A stretch of 47,350 nucleotides of DNA, taken from assembly GCA_017527825.1 (NCBI GenBank), contig JAFXPO010000033.1:1-47350 (forward strand), written 5' to 3'. Position 1 is the first letter of the stretch. Each line of letters starts with the position of its first letter. Positions 39,710 through 47,350 of this stretch are shown here, piece after piece. The notes under the pieces are model-generated. The model made no database searches, was not told the DNA's origin, and saw nothing but the letters and a program-made list of their open reading frames with translations. The DNA is from Oscillospiraceae bacterium. Lineage in GTDB: Bacteria > Bacillota > Clostridia > Oscillospirales > Oscillospiraceae. A program made the position numbers and the translations under genes.

Positions 39710-41149
39710 TCAGCCGCCTGCCAGAGAGACGGTGAAGGTGAAAGTAGTGACGCCGCTTTCGCTGGTGACGGCGATTTGTTCCCTGTGCTGGTCGAGTATG
39801 GTGCGGACAACGTAAAGCCCCAGCCCAACGCCGTCTTTGTCCTCGCTGCGGGACTTGTCGCTCTTGTGGAAGCGTTCGAAGAGCAGCGGAATCTCGTCGG
39901 CGGGGATGGTGTCGCCCTCGTTGCGGATGCTCACCAGCGCTTTGCCGTTGACCACCGCAAGACCGAGATAGAGCGTGGAACCGGTACGGGCGAACTTCGT
40001 CGCGTTCTCCAGCAGATTGTAGATGACCTGCGTGATGAGGTCATTGTCCCCCAGAACCGTAACGCTGTTGTCGGGGATGTTGGCGTCCACGTCCAGTCCC
40101 CGGTCTGTGATTTTCTTCTCCATGGAAATGAGCACACGCCGCATGCTTTCACAGATGTCGAAGGGCGTCTTTCGCAGCTCGCGGGATTGGAGCCGCGAAA
40201 TGTCCAGCATCCGCCGCACCAGCCGGGAGAGGCGGCGCGCCTCATCGGAGATGATGCGAAGGTACTGCTTTTCCTCCTCCGGCGGGATCGTGCCGTCCAG
40301 AATGCCGTCGGTATAGCCTGCGATGGTGGTCATCGGGGTTTTCAGCTCATGGGAAACGTTGGCGATGAACTCGCGGCGCTGGCGCTCCGTCTCCTGCAAG
40401 GAGTCCGCCATGTTGTTGAATGAACTTGCCAGCTCCGCGATCTCCACAGGGTCGTCATAGCCGCGCATGCGGATATCAAAGTTGCCGTCGGCAAAGCGCC
40501 GCGTCGCTTCCGCCATCTCACTGATGGGGCGGGATTGGCGCATGCTGAGCCACGCGCTGACAACGAACGACAGCAGCAGCACCGTGACCGCGGTCATGAA
40601 GAACATTCCGATGAATCCGCGCCACATGGCGGTCAGCGCCCGCGCCTCTGTCACGGCGAGCACGACGCCCACAGTCTGCCCCATGGATTCAATGGGGACG
40701 CCGACGGCAAAGTGCTTGCCGGTGTAGATGTCGCCCAGTGTGGTGCGGTCGAAGCTGTCATCTCCGCGAAGGATGCTGTCCGTCATGCCCTCCGGCAGCG
40801 TCAGCACACGCCCTTCGAGGGAGGCGTCCGAGGTCAACAGCACGCTGCCTTGCAGATTGCAGATGAGGAAGTTCTCGTCGGTGACGGACGCGGCAAAGGA
40901 GGCAAGCTCCCGCATACCGGACAGCGACCCGCCGGTGACATAAGAGGACACCATGCGCGAGACGACGCCCGCCTTGGCGCGCATATCCGCCTCCCGCTCG
41001 TTGCGGGAGTAGGTATAGCTGAGCGCGAAGAACGACATGCCCAGCAGCACCAGCGTCAGTACCACCACAGAGGCGGTGAGCAGGAAGTTCTGCCAGTAGA
41101 TCGTCTGGAAGCGCCGCGGCAGCAGCGCTTTTTTCGGAGTTTCGCTCAT
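39710..41149 (-). CDS. HAMP-containing sensor histidine kinase
   Basis: The 479-residue kinase has TM1 (about 22-45), an extracellular sensor of about 130 residues, TM2 (about 180-203), a HAMP linker (SRPISEMAEATRRFADGNFD), a HisKA domain with His267 (VSHELKTPMTTI) and a HATPase domain (NLLENATKFA N box; EDKDGVGLGLYVV G box). The start ATG overlaps the regulator stop by four bases. It should phosphorylate the adjacent OmpR-type regulator. The HtrA-like protease and lipoprotein downstream suggest that it reports on the state of the cell envelope. Confidence 0.96.
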   Translation of the reverse strand: MSETPKKALLPRRFQTIYWQNFLLTASVVVLTLVLLGMSFFALSYTYSRNEREADMRAKAGVVSRMVSSYVTGGSLSGMRELASFAASVTDENFLICNLQGSVLLTSDASLEGRVLTLPEGMTDSILRGDDSFDRTTLGDIYTGKHFAVGVPIESMGQTVGVVLAVTEARALTAMWRGFIGMFFMTAVTVLLLSFVVSAWLSMRQSRPISEMAEATRRFADGNFDIRMRGYDDPVEIAELASSFNNMADSLQETERQRREFIANVSHELKTPMTTIAGYTDGILDGTIPPEEEKQYLRIISDEARRLSRLVRRMLDISRLQSRELRKTPFDICESMRRVLISMEKKITDRGLDVDANIPDNSVTVLGDNDLITQVIYNLLENATKFARTGSTLYLGLAVVNGKALVSIRNEGDTIPADEIPLLFERFHKSDKSRSEDKDGVGLGLYVVRTILDQHREQIAVTSESGVTTFTFTVSLAGG

Positions 41150-41829
41150 TGCTTCAGTTCGAACTTATAGCCCACGCCCCAGACGGTCTTCAGCGCCCAC
41201 TGCTCGCTGACACCCTCGACCTTTTCGCGCAGGCGCTTGACGTGCACGTCTACGGTGCGGGAGTCGCCGAAGTAGTCGAAGCCCCAAACCTCGTCCAGAA
41301 GCTGATTGCGCGTATAGACGCGGTTGGGCGTGGAGGCGAGATGGTAGAGCAGCTCCAGTTCCTTCGGCGGTGTGTCGATCTTTTTGCCGTCCACAATCAG
41401 CTCGTAGGAGTCCAGGTTGATGGTCAGCTTGTCGAAGGACAGCTTCTTTTGCGTGTCATCGGGGATTTCTGTGCGGCGCAGCACCGCGTTGATGCGCGCG
41501 AGCAGCTCCTTCATCTCAAAGGGCTTGACGACATAGTCGTCCGCGCCCATCTCAAGCCCGTGGATGCGGTCGTCCACTTCGCCCTTGGCGGTTAGCATGA
41601 TGACGGGGCACTTGGAATGCTCGCGGATGCGGGAAAGTACTCCCCAGCCGTCCAGCACCGGGAGCATGACGTCCAGCAGGACGAGATCCGGCTCCTGCGC
41701 CTGAAACTCCTCCACCGCCTTGCCGCCATCGGGCGCGAGCCGCACCTCAAAGCCCTCCTTGTCAAGATACAGTTTGATGAGATTGGAGATGTTGTTGTCG
41801 TCCTCCACGACCAAAATATTGCGAGCCAT
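41146..41829 (-). CDS. OmpR/PhoB-type response regulator
   Basis: The 227-residue regulator has an N-terminal receiver (Asp10/Asp11, phosphoacceptor Asp53 in LVLLDVMLP, Thr and Lys in MLTAKG and VKPF) and a C-terminal winged helix with RTVDVHVKRLREKVE as recognition helix. AAAGGAG lies ahead of the ATG. It lies 18 bases after the copper-amine-oxidase-like gene and overlaps the kinase gene, so the whole set reads as one five-gene operon from the promoter at 43010-43038. Autoregulation is likely but no repeat-type operator was identified. Confidence 0.97.
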   Translation of the reverse strand: MARNILVVEDDNNISNLIKLYLDKEGFEVRLAPDGGKAVEEFQAQEPDLVLLDVMLPVLDGWGVLSRIREHSKCPVIMLTAKGEVDDRIHGLEMGADDYVVKPFEMKELLARINAVLRRTEIPDDTQKKLSFDKLTINLDSYELIVDGKKIDTPPKELELLYHLASTPNRVYTRNQLLDEVWGFDYFGDSRTVDVHVKRLREKVEGVSEQWALKTVWGVGYKFELKQ

Positions 41830-41847
41830 AGAAAAACTCCTTTATCT

Positions 41848-42969
41848 TCAGGATAGGATCACTTCGTTCAACCGCGCAGGGGTGCAGTTTCCGGCGCGGA
41901 GACTGGAGAGCAGAGTGCTGAGCGTACCCACGACGTGCTCGTCCGCTCCGAGAAATACACAGCAGCTTCCGCCGTTCCCGTCGGCGGCGCGGGTGATGCG
42001 CGTAACCATGCGGGACACAGAAACGCCTCCTGCGCTGAAATCCAGCGCGTAGCGAAGGGGACAGTATCCAGCGGCGGATACCGCGCGGATGGTGTCGTCA
42101 CCGGCGTTGTCCAGCCGCACCAGCCGCGTTTTGACGCATGCCGCGCGCCAGAGCAGCTCGTTTGCCTCGTCGATCTGTACCAGTGCCGTTTCCACGCCGG
42201 CGGAGGCGTCGATCCGCAGCGCGACGGCTCCGTCGCCCGCGCACAGCCGGCGCAGCAGATCGTCCGCGCCGATCAGGCTTTGGGGGGTGAAGAGATACGT
42301 TGCGCGCCCGCCGGAGAGTTGGGAGAGCACCTGCCCGGCAGAAGCGGCGTCCGTGACGCCGATCACGGGGTAGAACGTCCGCTTTGCCTCAACCTGCGGC
42401 ACCGCGGTGTTGTCCGGCTCCTCGACCGCAGGAACAACAGGCGCCTGCGCGCGTTCGTACTGTGCGTAGCGCTGCGCGAAGCTGGACTCGGCGGCGTCAA
42501 TGAACGTGGCGTCGGACAGCACCACCGAATCACTTTTGATGCGCAGCAGGTATCCGTAATTGATGCGCGTGTAGGTATACTCCAGACCGAAAAACCGACA
42601 GAGAACGTCCAGCGGCAGAAAGACAATGCTGCCACGAATGATGACCGTGCCGACGTAGTGCTGCCCGCTGTTGGTCTCCACCGTTCCGGTGGAATAGTTG
42701 AAGGTGATGGCGTTGCGCACCTTATAGAGCACAATGGCGGTGTGCTCAAGGTTGCGATTATAATGAATGCCGAGGTCGTTGCCGTCGATGGCGGAGCTGG
42801 GGACGTAGAACGTCCCGCCTGACCAGAAGGGCATGGTCTCGTCACTCAGCGGCAGCAGCTGGTCGTTGACGGCGGTGAAGCAGACGCTCGCCGCGGCGTC
42901 GGTGGGAGCGGGCGCGAGACTCACGAGCAGCGCCAGCGCAAAGAACAGGCTTACAGCACGTTTGAGCAA
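41848..42969 (-). CDS. Secreted protein with copper amine oxidase-like N-terminal domain
   Basis: Read from TTG 42969 the 373-residue product starts with a textbook signal peptide (MLKRAVSLFFALALLVSLAP, cleavage after TDAA near 27). This start is preferred because AAGGAGG lies seven bases upstream; the ATG at 42999 has no site and would put a polar extension ahead of the signal. Residues about 35-140 resemble the copper amine oxidase N-terminal-like domain (PF07833), found in many Clostridial surface proteins without oxidase activity (RGSIVFLPLDVLCRFFGLEY). A Pro/Glu linker leads to a C-terminal alpha/beta domain (about 195-370) that recalls a polysaccharide-deacetylase-like barrel but lacks its metal motifs. 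First gene of the envelope-stress operon; possibly a sensor partner (inference). Confidence 0.78.
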   Translation of the reverse strand: MLKRAVSLFFALALLVSLAPAPTDAAASVCFTAVNDQLLPLSDETMPFWSGGTFYVPSSAIDGNDLGIHYNRNLEHTAIVLYKVRNAITFNYSTGTVETNSGQHYVGTVIIRGSIVFLPLDVLCRFFGLEYTYTRINYGYLLRIKSDSVVLSDATFIDAAESSFAQRYAQYERAQAPVVPAVEEPDNTAVPQVEAKRTFYPVIGVTDAASAGQVLSQLSGGRATYLFTPQSLIGADDLLRRLCAGDGAVALRIDASAGVETALVQIDEANELLWRAACVKTRLVRLDNAGDDTIRAVSAAGYCPLRYALDFSAGGVSVSRMVTRITRAADGNGGSCCVFLGADEHVVGTLSTLLSSLRAGNCTPARLNEVILS

Positions 42970-43009
42970 GGCACTCCCTCCTTCCCGACGATTCTGCATA
43001 CTTCAATAT

Positions 43010-43038
43010 ATTATAACAACCTTTTCGGCATATTGCAA
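43010..43038 (-). promoter_or_regulatory. Promoter of the five-gene regulator/kinase/protease operon
   Basis: Minus strand TTGCAA (plus 43033-43038), 17-nt spacer, perfect TATAAT (plus 43010-43015), just beyond the SpoIID-like stop codon. No terminator separates it from the SpoIID-like gene, so readthrough is possible. Confidence 0.82.
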
Positions 43039-43040
43039 GG

Positions 43041-44039
43041 CTACGAATAGGCGCGCACCCGCGCACCGGGAAAATAGTGTTCGAGAATCGCGGCGGCGTC
43101 TGTGCCTTGCAGCGCGAGGACGTTCGCTCCGTACTGGCTCATGCCGACGCCATGACCGTAGCCGGTGACATGAAACACCAGCGAGCTGCCCTCAGAACGG
43201 ACGGTGAAGGACGGCGAGCGCAGCGACAGGATCGTGCGCAGCTCGTTGCCCCGAACCGTGACGCCGCCTACCCGCAGCGTCGTGACATAACCAGCGTCGC
43301 TTCGCGTCACATCCTGAATCCAGCCGTCCGCCGCGCCGGAGAGATCCGCCTCCGGGTGGGCGCGCAGGAAGAGTGCCCGGAACTCATCGGCGGAAAACCG
43401 CGCCACAGAGTAATAATTCGGCACCAGTGTCTCGTCCTCTGGACTGGAAACACTCTGCAAGTAGGGAAGGTCCGTCTGCCAGACGGCGCCCGCGTTCTGC
43501 GTGTACCCGCCGGAGGAGGAGAAAAAGACCGCGAGGATCGGCTCACCGTCGTAGAGGATCACCTTGCCGTCGGTCTCCGCGATGGCACGCGCCAGCTTTT
43601 CCTCGTAGTACAGCGCCATGCCGCCCCAGTCCGCTGCCGCGTCCGAGGCGGTTTTGAACGCCTTGCAGCAGTTGATGTCGTCGCATGCGTCGGCGTCGGG
43701 GTGGTTGGCAATGGCGTCGCCTTTCATCTTATGCAGCGTATAGGTACGCGCCGCGATTGCCTGCGCCTTGAGCGCTTCCAGTTCGAAGGAGGCGGGCATC
43801 TCCGCGCGCAGGACCCCTTGCAAATAGTCCCGCATCGTCATCTCCTCCACTGCGCCGCCGTGCAGGACGCGCAGGATGCGTTCACTGTCCGGCGTGCCGG
43901 ACGGCTCTTCAACCGCCGGGGAGATCGGTTCTGCCTCTGGTACCGGCACGGCTGCCTCGGCGGGCTGTCCCGCGCCGACCCATGCCAGCGTCCAGAGCAG
44001 CAGGAAGACGAGTGTGAGAATGCGAATGTCATGTTTCAT
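43041..44039 (-). CDS. SpoIID/LytB-domain protein
   Basis: The 332-residue exported protein has an N-terminal signal or anchor (8-28) and a SpoIID domain. SpoIID is a lytic transglycosylase that strips peptidoglycan during engulfment. The catalytic Glu is Glu80 in GVLRAEMPASFELEALKAQA, and Cys119 with Cys125 (CDDINCC) matches the six-residue spacing of the zinc pair described in Clostridial SpoIID. FFSSSGGYTQNAGAVW and GHGVGMSQYGA are conserved. Length fits SpoIID (about 330-340). AAGAGGA precedes the ATG. It could be SpoIID itself or a paralogous SpoIID/LytB amidase enhancer; the usual spoIIQ/spoIIID neighbours are not present. Confidence 0.9.
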   Translation of the reverse strand: MKHDIRILTLVFLLLWTLAWVGAGQPAEAAVPVPEAEPISPAVEEPSGTPDSERILRVLHGGAVEEMTMRDYLQGVLRAEMPASFELEALKAQAIAARTYTLHKMKGDAIANHPDADACDDINCCKAFKTASDAAADWGGMALYYEEKLARAIAETDGKVILYDGEPILAVFFSSSGGYTQNAGAVWQTDLPYLQSVSSPEDETLVPNYYSVARFSADEFRALFLRAHPEADLSGAADGWIQDVTRSDAGYVTTLRVGGVTVRGNELRTILSLRSPSFTVRSEGSSLVFHVTGYGHGVGMSQYGANVLALQGTDAAAILEHYFPGARVRAYS

Positions 44040-44090
44040 TTTTTGTCCTCTTTTCGTGAGAATTTCACGTCTATCCTATGTGAAAAGCCG

Positions 44091-44119
44091 TGGACAAATG
44101 AAACATGATATGGTATACT
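44091..44119 (+). promoter_or_regulatory. Promoter of the 44152 membrane-protein gene
   Basis: TGGACA (44091-44096), 17-nt spacer, TATACT (44114-44119), 32 bases before the ATG. Confidence 0.7.
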
Positions 44120-44151
44120 GCACAACGTTTTCAGGAAAGAAGGGGTGTGTC

Positions 44152-44886
44152 ATGAAAAAGACGCATTGGATGCTGTTGGTACTGTTTGGCGCTGCTTCGA
44201 CGCTGCTGCGTGTGTGGCAGAACAGAACAGGCTTTGAAGAAACGGGACTCGCGGTGCGCGGCAATCTGCCCGGACTGCTGCTGTGTGCGGCGCTGGCGCT
44301 CGCCGCAGTCTGCTTCGTGCTGACGTCGCGCGGACTCCCGACGCAGCGGGACGTTGCCGGCGGATTGGCGGATTGCTTTCGGTTTCGGAGAATGATCGCT
44401 GTGACCTGCGCGGTCGCGGGAACGTTCTTGACGTTTGCCGGCGCGGCGTCGACGGTGCTAGGTTACGCGAGGATAAACAATCTGCTGCTGGCGGTGTTTG
44501 CCATTGCCGCAGCGGCAAGCATGCTTTACGCGACCTTCGCGCTCTATCGCGGCGGAGAGCCGCAGAGCCTTGCGATGCTGGTGCCGGTGTGCTGTCTTGC
44601 GGTGTATCTGGTCGCGCTGTACCGCGCGGACGCGGCGGACCCGGTGCTGATGCACACCTATGTGGAGCTTTTGGCGACGGTGGGGCTGACCTTCACGGCG
44701 CTGGAGCGGGCGGCATTTTCATACCGCAACGGCGCACCGCGGATTTATCTCCCTGCATCGGCGATGACCGTTATCCTTTCGCTTGCGGCTGCGGTGGATT
44801 GCCGGAGCGTGACCTCTGTGCTGCTGTTTTCCGGCTGCGCCATGATCGAGCTGGGCTTTCTTGCCGCGGCGGACTTTAACCAGTAA
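44152..44886 (+). CDS. Polytopic membrane protein, unknown function
   Basis: The 244-residue product is almost entirely hydrophobic, with about seven membrane segments (about 5-20, 38-58, 80-100, 104-125, 132-152, 160-182 and 195-240, the last perhaps two). No family is recognised and no conserved charged motif within the helices stands out. ATG 44152 follows AGAAGGGG; longer frames to the left have no site. It is transcribed alone between two terminator-like repeats and divergently from the SpoIID-like gene. Confidence 0.75.
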   Translation: MKKTHWMLLVLFGAASTLLRVWQNRTGFEETGLAVRGNLPGLLLCAALALAAVCFVLTSRGLPTQRDVAGGLADCFRFRRMIAVTCAVAGTFLTFAGAASTVLGYARINNLLLAVFAIAAAASMLYATFALYRGGEPQSLAMLVPVCCLAVYLVALYRADAADPVLMHTYVELLATVGLTFTALERAAFSYRNGAPRIYLPASAMTVILSLAAAVDCRSVTSVLLFSGCAMIELGFLAAADFNQ

Positions 44887-44910
44887 AAAAGCGGCGTCAG
44901 CCGCTTTTTT
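44885..44910 (+). terminator. Terminator of the membrane-protein gene
   Basis: AAAAAAGCGGC, loop GTCA, GCCGCTTTTTT, starting inside the stop codon. Confidence 0.9.
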
Positions 44911-44918
44911 GCTGTAAA

Positions 44919-44958
44919 ATAGAGAAAACAGATGCCGCGAGGCATCTGTTTTCTCTAT
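44919..44958. terminator. Perfect 18-bp inverted repeat, probable bidirectional terminator
   Basis: Arms 44919-44936 and 44941-44958 (ATAGAGAAAACAGATGCC and its complement) around loop GCGA; TTTTCTCT lies within the arms on both strands. It would back up the terminator just upstream and end the leftward tadA transcript, which stops at 45081. The 120 bases between are AT-rich and show no gene. Confidence 0.65.
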
Positions 44959-45080
44959 GAGATGGAAGATTGGATGAAAAGAAGCTCTTGTCTCTTGCAA
45001 GCATTAAGATACCCGCCGTATGTTAACAAAGTTCTATATGAGATGTTAAGAAAGTTTGAAATCATACAGAATTATGTAAA

Positions 45081-45524
45081 TTAACGAAGGGAGCGGAAGA
45101 ACTCCTCCAGCACGGCGCGGCAGTCGTCCCCCAGTACGCCGCCGACGAGGGCGGGGGTACTGGGAAAGCGCTCCATGAACAGGTTTATCACACCGCCGCA
45201 AGCGCCCATGGCACGGTCACGCGCACCGTAATATACCCGCGGAATTCGGGCGTTGAGGATGGCGCCTGCGCACATGGGGCATGGCTCCAGCGTAACGTAG
45301 AGCGTACAGTCCTCCAGCCGCCAGGTGCCGAGACGACGGTTCGCGTCGGCGATCGCCTCCATCTCCGCGTGGGAGACGGTGGCTTGCTTTTCCTCCCGCC
45401 GGTTGCGTCCGCGACCGATGATCTTACCGCCACGCACAATGACGCAGCCTACCGGCACTTCGCCGTGCGCCGCGGCCTCCCGCGCCAGCGCGAGGGCATG
45501 ATTCATATAATCTTCATGTTCCAT
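45081..45524 (-). CDS. tadA: tRNA-specific adenosine deaminase
   Basis: The 147-residue enzyme converts the wobble adenosine of tRNA-Arg(ACG) to inosine. Zinc ligands are His52 with catalytic Glu54 (SHAEMEAI) and the PCPMC pair Cys82 and Cys85. The substrate-recognition region DRAMGACGGVINL is typical of TadA. The start is ATG 45524 (MEHEDYMNHAL) with GAGG eight bases upstream; an in-frame start nine codons earlier lies in the promoter region. Its promoter overlaps that of the divergent yaaL gene. Confidence 0.96.
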   Translation of the reverse strand: MEHEDYMNHALALAREAAAHGEVPVGCVIVRGGKIIGRGRNRREEKQATVSHAEMEAIADANRRLGTWRLEDCTLYVTLEPCPMCAGAILNARIPRVYYGARDRAMGACGGVINLFMERFPSTPALVGGVLGDDCRAVLEEFFRSLR

Positions 45525-45556
45525 GGGGATACCTCGTTTGGTTTTCGGCATAAATG

Positions 45557-45586
45557 GTTATACTTGCCATAAAATAAACTGGTCAA
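45557..45586. promoter_or_regulatory. Overlapping divergent promoters of tadA and yaaL-bofA
   Basis: Leftward: TTGACC (plus 45581-45586), 18-nt spacer, TATAAC (plus 45557-45562). Rightward: TATACT at 45559-45564 with a weak -35 (TTTGGT, 45537-45542). The two -10 elements occupy the same bases, so only one can be used at a time. Confidence 0.6.
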
Positions 45587-45606
45587 TGGCAAGGGGGGCT
45601 CTTGAG

Positions 45607-45876
45607 ATGCGTAAGGTTCATCGTTTCCGCCGCGATATTGCCAGGGACGATTCCCTGCAAGAGTTATTCAACGAGCTAAGTGATATGCGCAACACGCTGG
45701 AGGAGGCTTACATGCGCTTCAATCTGGTCAGCGAGCCGGAGCTGGTGGACGCCTGTGTCTACGAGATCAACGCGGCGCAGTCGCGCTATAACTATCTGCT
45801 GCGCGTCATCAAGGAAAACGGTGGGGAAGCCGCCTTCAAAGCGTTTACGGGAAAGGAGGACGTCGCGTGGGTTTGA
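45607..45876 (+). CDS. yaaL: YaaL-family protein (DUF2508)
   Basis: The 89-residue soluble helical protein shows the family pattern SLQELFNELSDMRNTLEEAY with a following EPELVDACVYEINAAQSRYNYLL-like region (here EPELVDACVYEINAAQ, then SRYNYLL). Its role is unknown. ATG 45607 follows AAGGGGGG. It overlaps bofA by ten bases, and the yaaL-bofA order is the same as in Bacillus, which supports both calls. Confidence 0.9.
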   Translation: MRKVHRFRRDIARDDSLQELFNELSDMRNTLEEAYMRFNLVSEPELVDACVYEINAAQSRYNYLLRVIKENGGEAAFKAFTGKEDVAWV

Positions 45877-46133
45877 CGGAAAAAATCGCGCTGGGGATGC
45901 TCTGCGCGTTTGTGGTGCTGGGGGTGATCCAGCTGTTTTCCGCGCCGTTGAAGCTGGCGCTCAAGGTGCTGCTCAACACGCTGTTGGGGTTTGCGGCGCT
46001 GTTCTTGCTCAATCTGGCGGGCGGGATCACTGGTTTCACGCTGGGGCTGAATCTGCTCAACGCGCTGGTGGTGGGCATTCTCGGCATACCGGGACTGGTG
46101 CTGCTGGCGCTGCTGAAGCTGGCGTTTATTTAG
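45867..46133 (+). CDS. bofA: BofA-family pro-sigma-K processing inhibitor
   Basis: The 88-residue integral membrane protein has about three hydrophobic helices and the family C-terminus GITGFTLGLNLLNALVVGIL followed by GIPGL. In Bacillus, BofA holds the SpoIVFB protease inactive until the forespore signal arrives. The start is GTG 45867 (MGLTEKIALG), within the last codons of yaaL, implying coupling. Together with spoVAC and the SpoIID-like gene it indicates a sporulating host. Confidence 0.92.
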   Translation: MGLTEKIALGMLCAFVVLGVIQLFSAPLKLALKVLLNTLLGFAALFLLNLAGGITGFTLGLNLLNALVVGILGIPGLVLLALLKLAFI

Positions 46134-46162
46134 TATACATAACACAATCCACATCGACAGTT

Positions 46163-46192
46163 GGCGCGGATGCTCGGCGGAGCGTCCGCGCC
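46163..46192 (+). terminator. GC-rich hairpin after bofA, possible terminator
   Basis: GGCGCGGA-T-GCTC pairs with GAGC-G-TCCGCGCC around GGCG. Only a short T-run follows. Downstream, 46198-46265 is a remarkable A/G-rich tract with repeated GAAAACAAAA units that may act as an UP element for the ribosomal promoter. Confidence 0.6.
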
Positions 46193-46290
46193 GCGCTTTG
46201 AAAAAGCAAAAGTGAGAAACTAGAAAACGAGAGGAAAAAAGAGAAAACAAAAGAAAACAAAAGCATTGTGCGCTGTAAATAAATTTGAGA

Positions 46291-46319
46291 TTGACAAGAA
46301 ACCGGGCGTGTGCTATAAA
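46291..46319 (+). promoter_or_regulatory. rplM-rpsI promoter
   Basis: Perfect TTGACA (46291-46296), 17-nt spacer, TATAAA (46314-46319). The leader to the rplM ATG is about 75 bases. Confidence 0.9.
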
Positions 46320-46400
46320 TAGGCTCGTTCCGATTTTAGCAAGGAACCCCACAAATGTAAAGCAACAGCTTTCGATATTACAAATGGAGGAAACACAACC

Positions 46401-46832
46401 ATGTCCACTTCTATGGCGAACAAGGGCAACATCGAGCGTAAGTGGTACGTTCTCGACGCTGCCGGACAGCCCATGGGCAAGACCGCGGTCGTCGCCGCCG
46501 ATCTGCTCCGCGGCAAGCGCAAGGTCACCTATACCCCGCATGCTGACTGCGGTGACTACGTCATCATCATCAACGCGAAGGACGCGGTTCTGACCGGCAA
46601 CAAGCTCGACCAGAAGTATTACCGCCGTCACAGCGGCTGGGTCGGCGGTCTCAAGGAGACCAAGTATCGCACCCTGATGGCTGAGAAGCCGGAGCTTGCG
46701 ATGCAACTCGCGGTCAAGGGCATGATGCCCCACAACACCATCACCAAGGATTCCCTCAAGCGTCTGCACGTCTACGCCGGCGCTGAGCATGAGCAGCAGG
46801 CGCAGAAGCCTGAGGCTTACGAAGTGAAGTAA
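46401..46832 (+). CDS. rplM: 50S ribosomal protein L13
   Basis: The 143-residue protein of the large subunit shows the L13 blocks [40 protein letters not shown] (about 38-57), [14 protein letters not shown] and GMMPHNT. Strong GGAGG precedes the ATG. It is co-transcribed with rpsI, the invariant bacterial pair; L13 binds early in 23S rRNA assembly. Confidence 0.99.
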   Translation: MSTSMANKGNIERKWYVLDAAGQPMGKTAVVAADLLRGKRKVTYTPHADCGDYVIIINAKDAVLTGNKLDQKYYRRHSGWVGGLKETKYRTLMAEKPELAMQLAVKGMMPHNTITKDSLKRLHVYAGAEHEQQAQKPEAYEVK

Positions 46833-46846
46833 GGAGGAACAGAAGA

Positions 46847-47251
46847 ATGTATCAGTCCAAGAAGCCTTATCTCTACGGCACGGGTCGTCGCAAGTCCTCC
46901 GTCGCGCGCGTTCATCTGTTCCAGGGCGGTACCGGCAGCATTACCATCAACGGTCGCGACATCGACGATTATTTCGGTCTTGAGACCCTGAAGATGGTCG
47001 TCCGTCAGCCGCTCGCCGCTACCGAGACCCTCGGTAAGGTCGACATCGTAGCCACCGTCTCCGGCGGCGGCGTGTCCGGTCAGGCGGGCGCTCTGCGTCA
47101 CGGCGTCGCCCGCGCGCTCCTGCTCGCGAGCCCCGACTATCGCCCCATCCTCAAGAAGGCCGGTTTCCTCACGCGCGATCCGCGCATGAAGGAGCGCAAG
47201 AAGTACGGCCTCAAAGCCGCCCGTCGCGCGCCTCAGTTCAGCAAGCGTTAA
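46847..47251 (+). CDS. rpsI: 30S ribosomal protein S9
   Basis: The 134-residue small-subunit protein has the S9 marks [26 protein letters not shown] and the invariant C-terminus ending QFSKR, whose arginine reaches the P-site tRNA. RBS AAGGAGG; 14 bases after rplM. The remaining 99 bases to the window edge show only a short weak hairpin (ACGTC-TTTG-GACGT near 47289) and no gene. Confidence 0.99.
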   Translation: MYQSKKPYLYGTGRRKSSVARVHLFQGGTGSITINGRDIDDYFGLETLKMVVRQPLAATETLGKVDIVATVSGGGVSGQAGALRHGVARALLLASPDYRPILKKAGFLTRDPRMKERKKYGLKAARRAPQFSKR

Positions 47252-47350
47252 TCTGCGCTGTCAGCGAGAACTATTCACCGCTTTTGGGTACGTCTTTGGA
47301 CGTCTATTTGCGGGAAAAGCGCTTGTTTTGGTGTTGTGAGTTGCCCTGCG

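Overview
The window is GC-rich (roughly 60 percent by eye), densely coded on both strands and contains no transposase, phage or CRISPR signal. A SpoVAC homologue, a YaaL-BofA pair, a SpoIID-type protein, Bacillus-type glutamine synthetase, SLH domains, strong AGGAGG ribosome sites and a second type IIA topoisomerase point to a spore-forming member of the Clostridia. An anaerobic gut lineage such as Oscillospirales is my inference.

Layout. 1-3963: pentose catabolism (end of a possible aldose epimerase, L-ribulokinase, L-ribulose-5-phosphate 4-epimerase) plus an intracellular SASA-type acetylesterase; a bidirectional terminator follows. 4212-20124: the most unusual region. A LytS-type histidine kinase and a response regulator built as XRE helix-turn-helix plus receiver run leftward. 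Divergent from them are a cytosolic protein with two copies of a DxDxDG-loop domain, a 964-residue MscS-type channel with two extracytoplasmic domains, a single-domain paralogue of the DxDxDG protein, then an apparent five-gene operon: CASTOR/POLLUX-type RCK channel, 1356-residue secreted beta-helix/InlB-repeat protein, a second and smaller MscS channel, a charge-polarised Ser/Arg-head and Glu/Pro-stalk protein, and a low-molecular-weight tyrosine phosphatase. Two promoters in this locus share the same dyad (GGTTCC-N5-GGAAC), the same 5-nt gap to the -35 and the same 17-nt spacer. I propose that this is one co-regulated envelope mechanosensing or ion-flux system.

20125-36078: housekeeping and envelope genes: pfkA; glnA with an acyl-ACP thioesterase (leftward); an SLH-anchored phosphodiester glycosidase-like protein and hemW (leftward); a lone spoVAC; a D-2-hydroxyacid dehydrogenase; a DnaA-box cluster; then a parE-parC-like topoisomerase operon running on through a YitT-family membrane protein, a LUD-domain protein and a lipoprotein.

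36086-44039 (leftward): prfC downstream of a tRNA-Gly(GCC); an operon of copper-amine-oxidase-like secreted protein, OmpR-type regulator, HAMP histidine kinase, HtrA-like protease and small lipoprotein, which looks like an envelope-stress module; and a SpoIID/LytB protein. 44152-47251: an unknown polytopic membrane protein, tadA (leftward), yaaL-bofA, and rplM-rpsI.

All functional statements come from motif and family recognition by reading; no database search was run.
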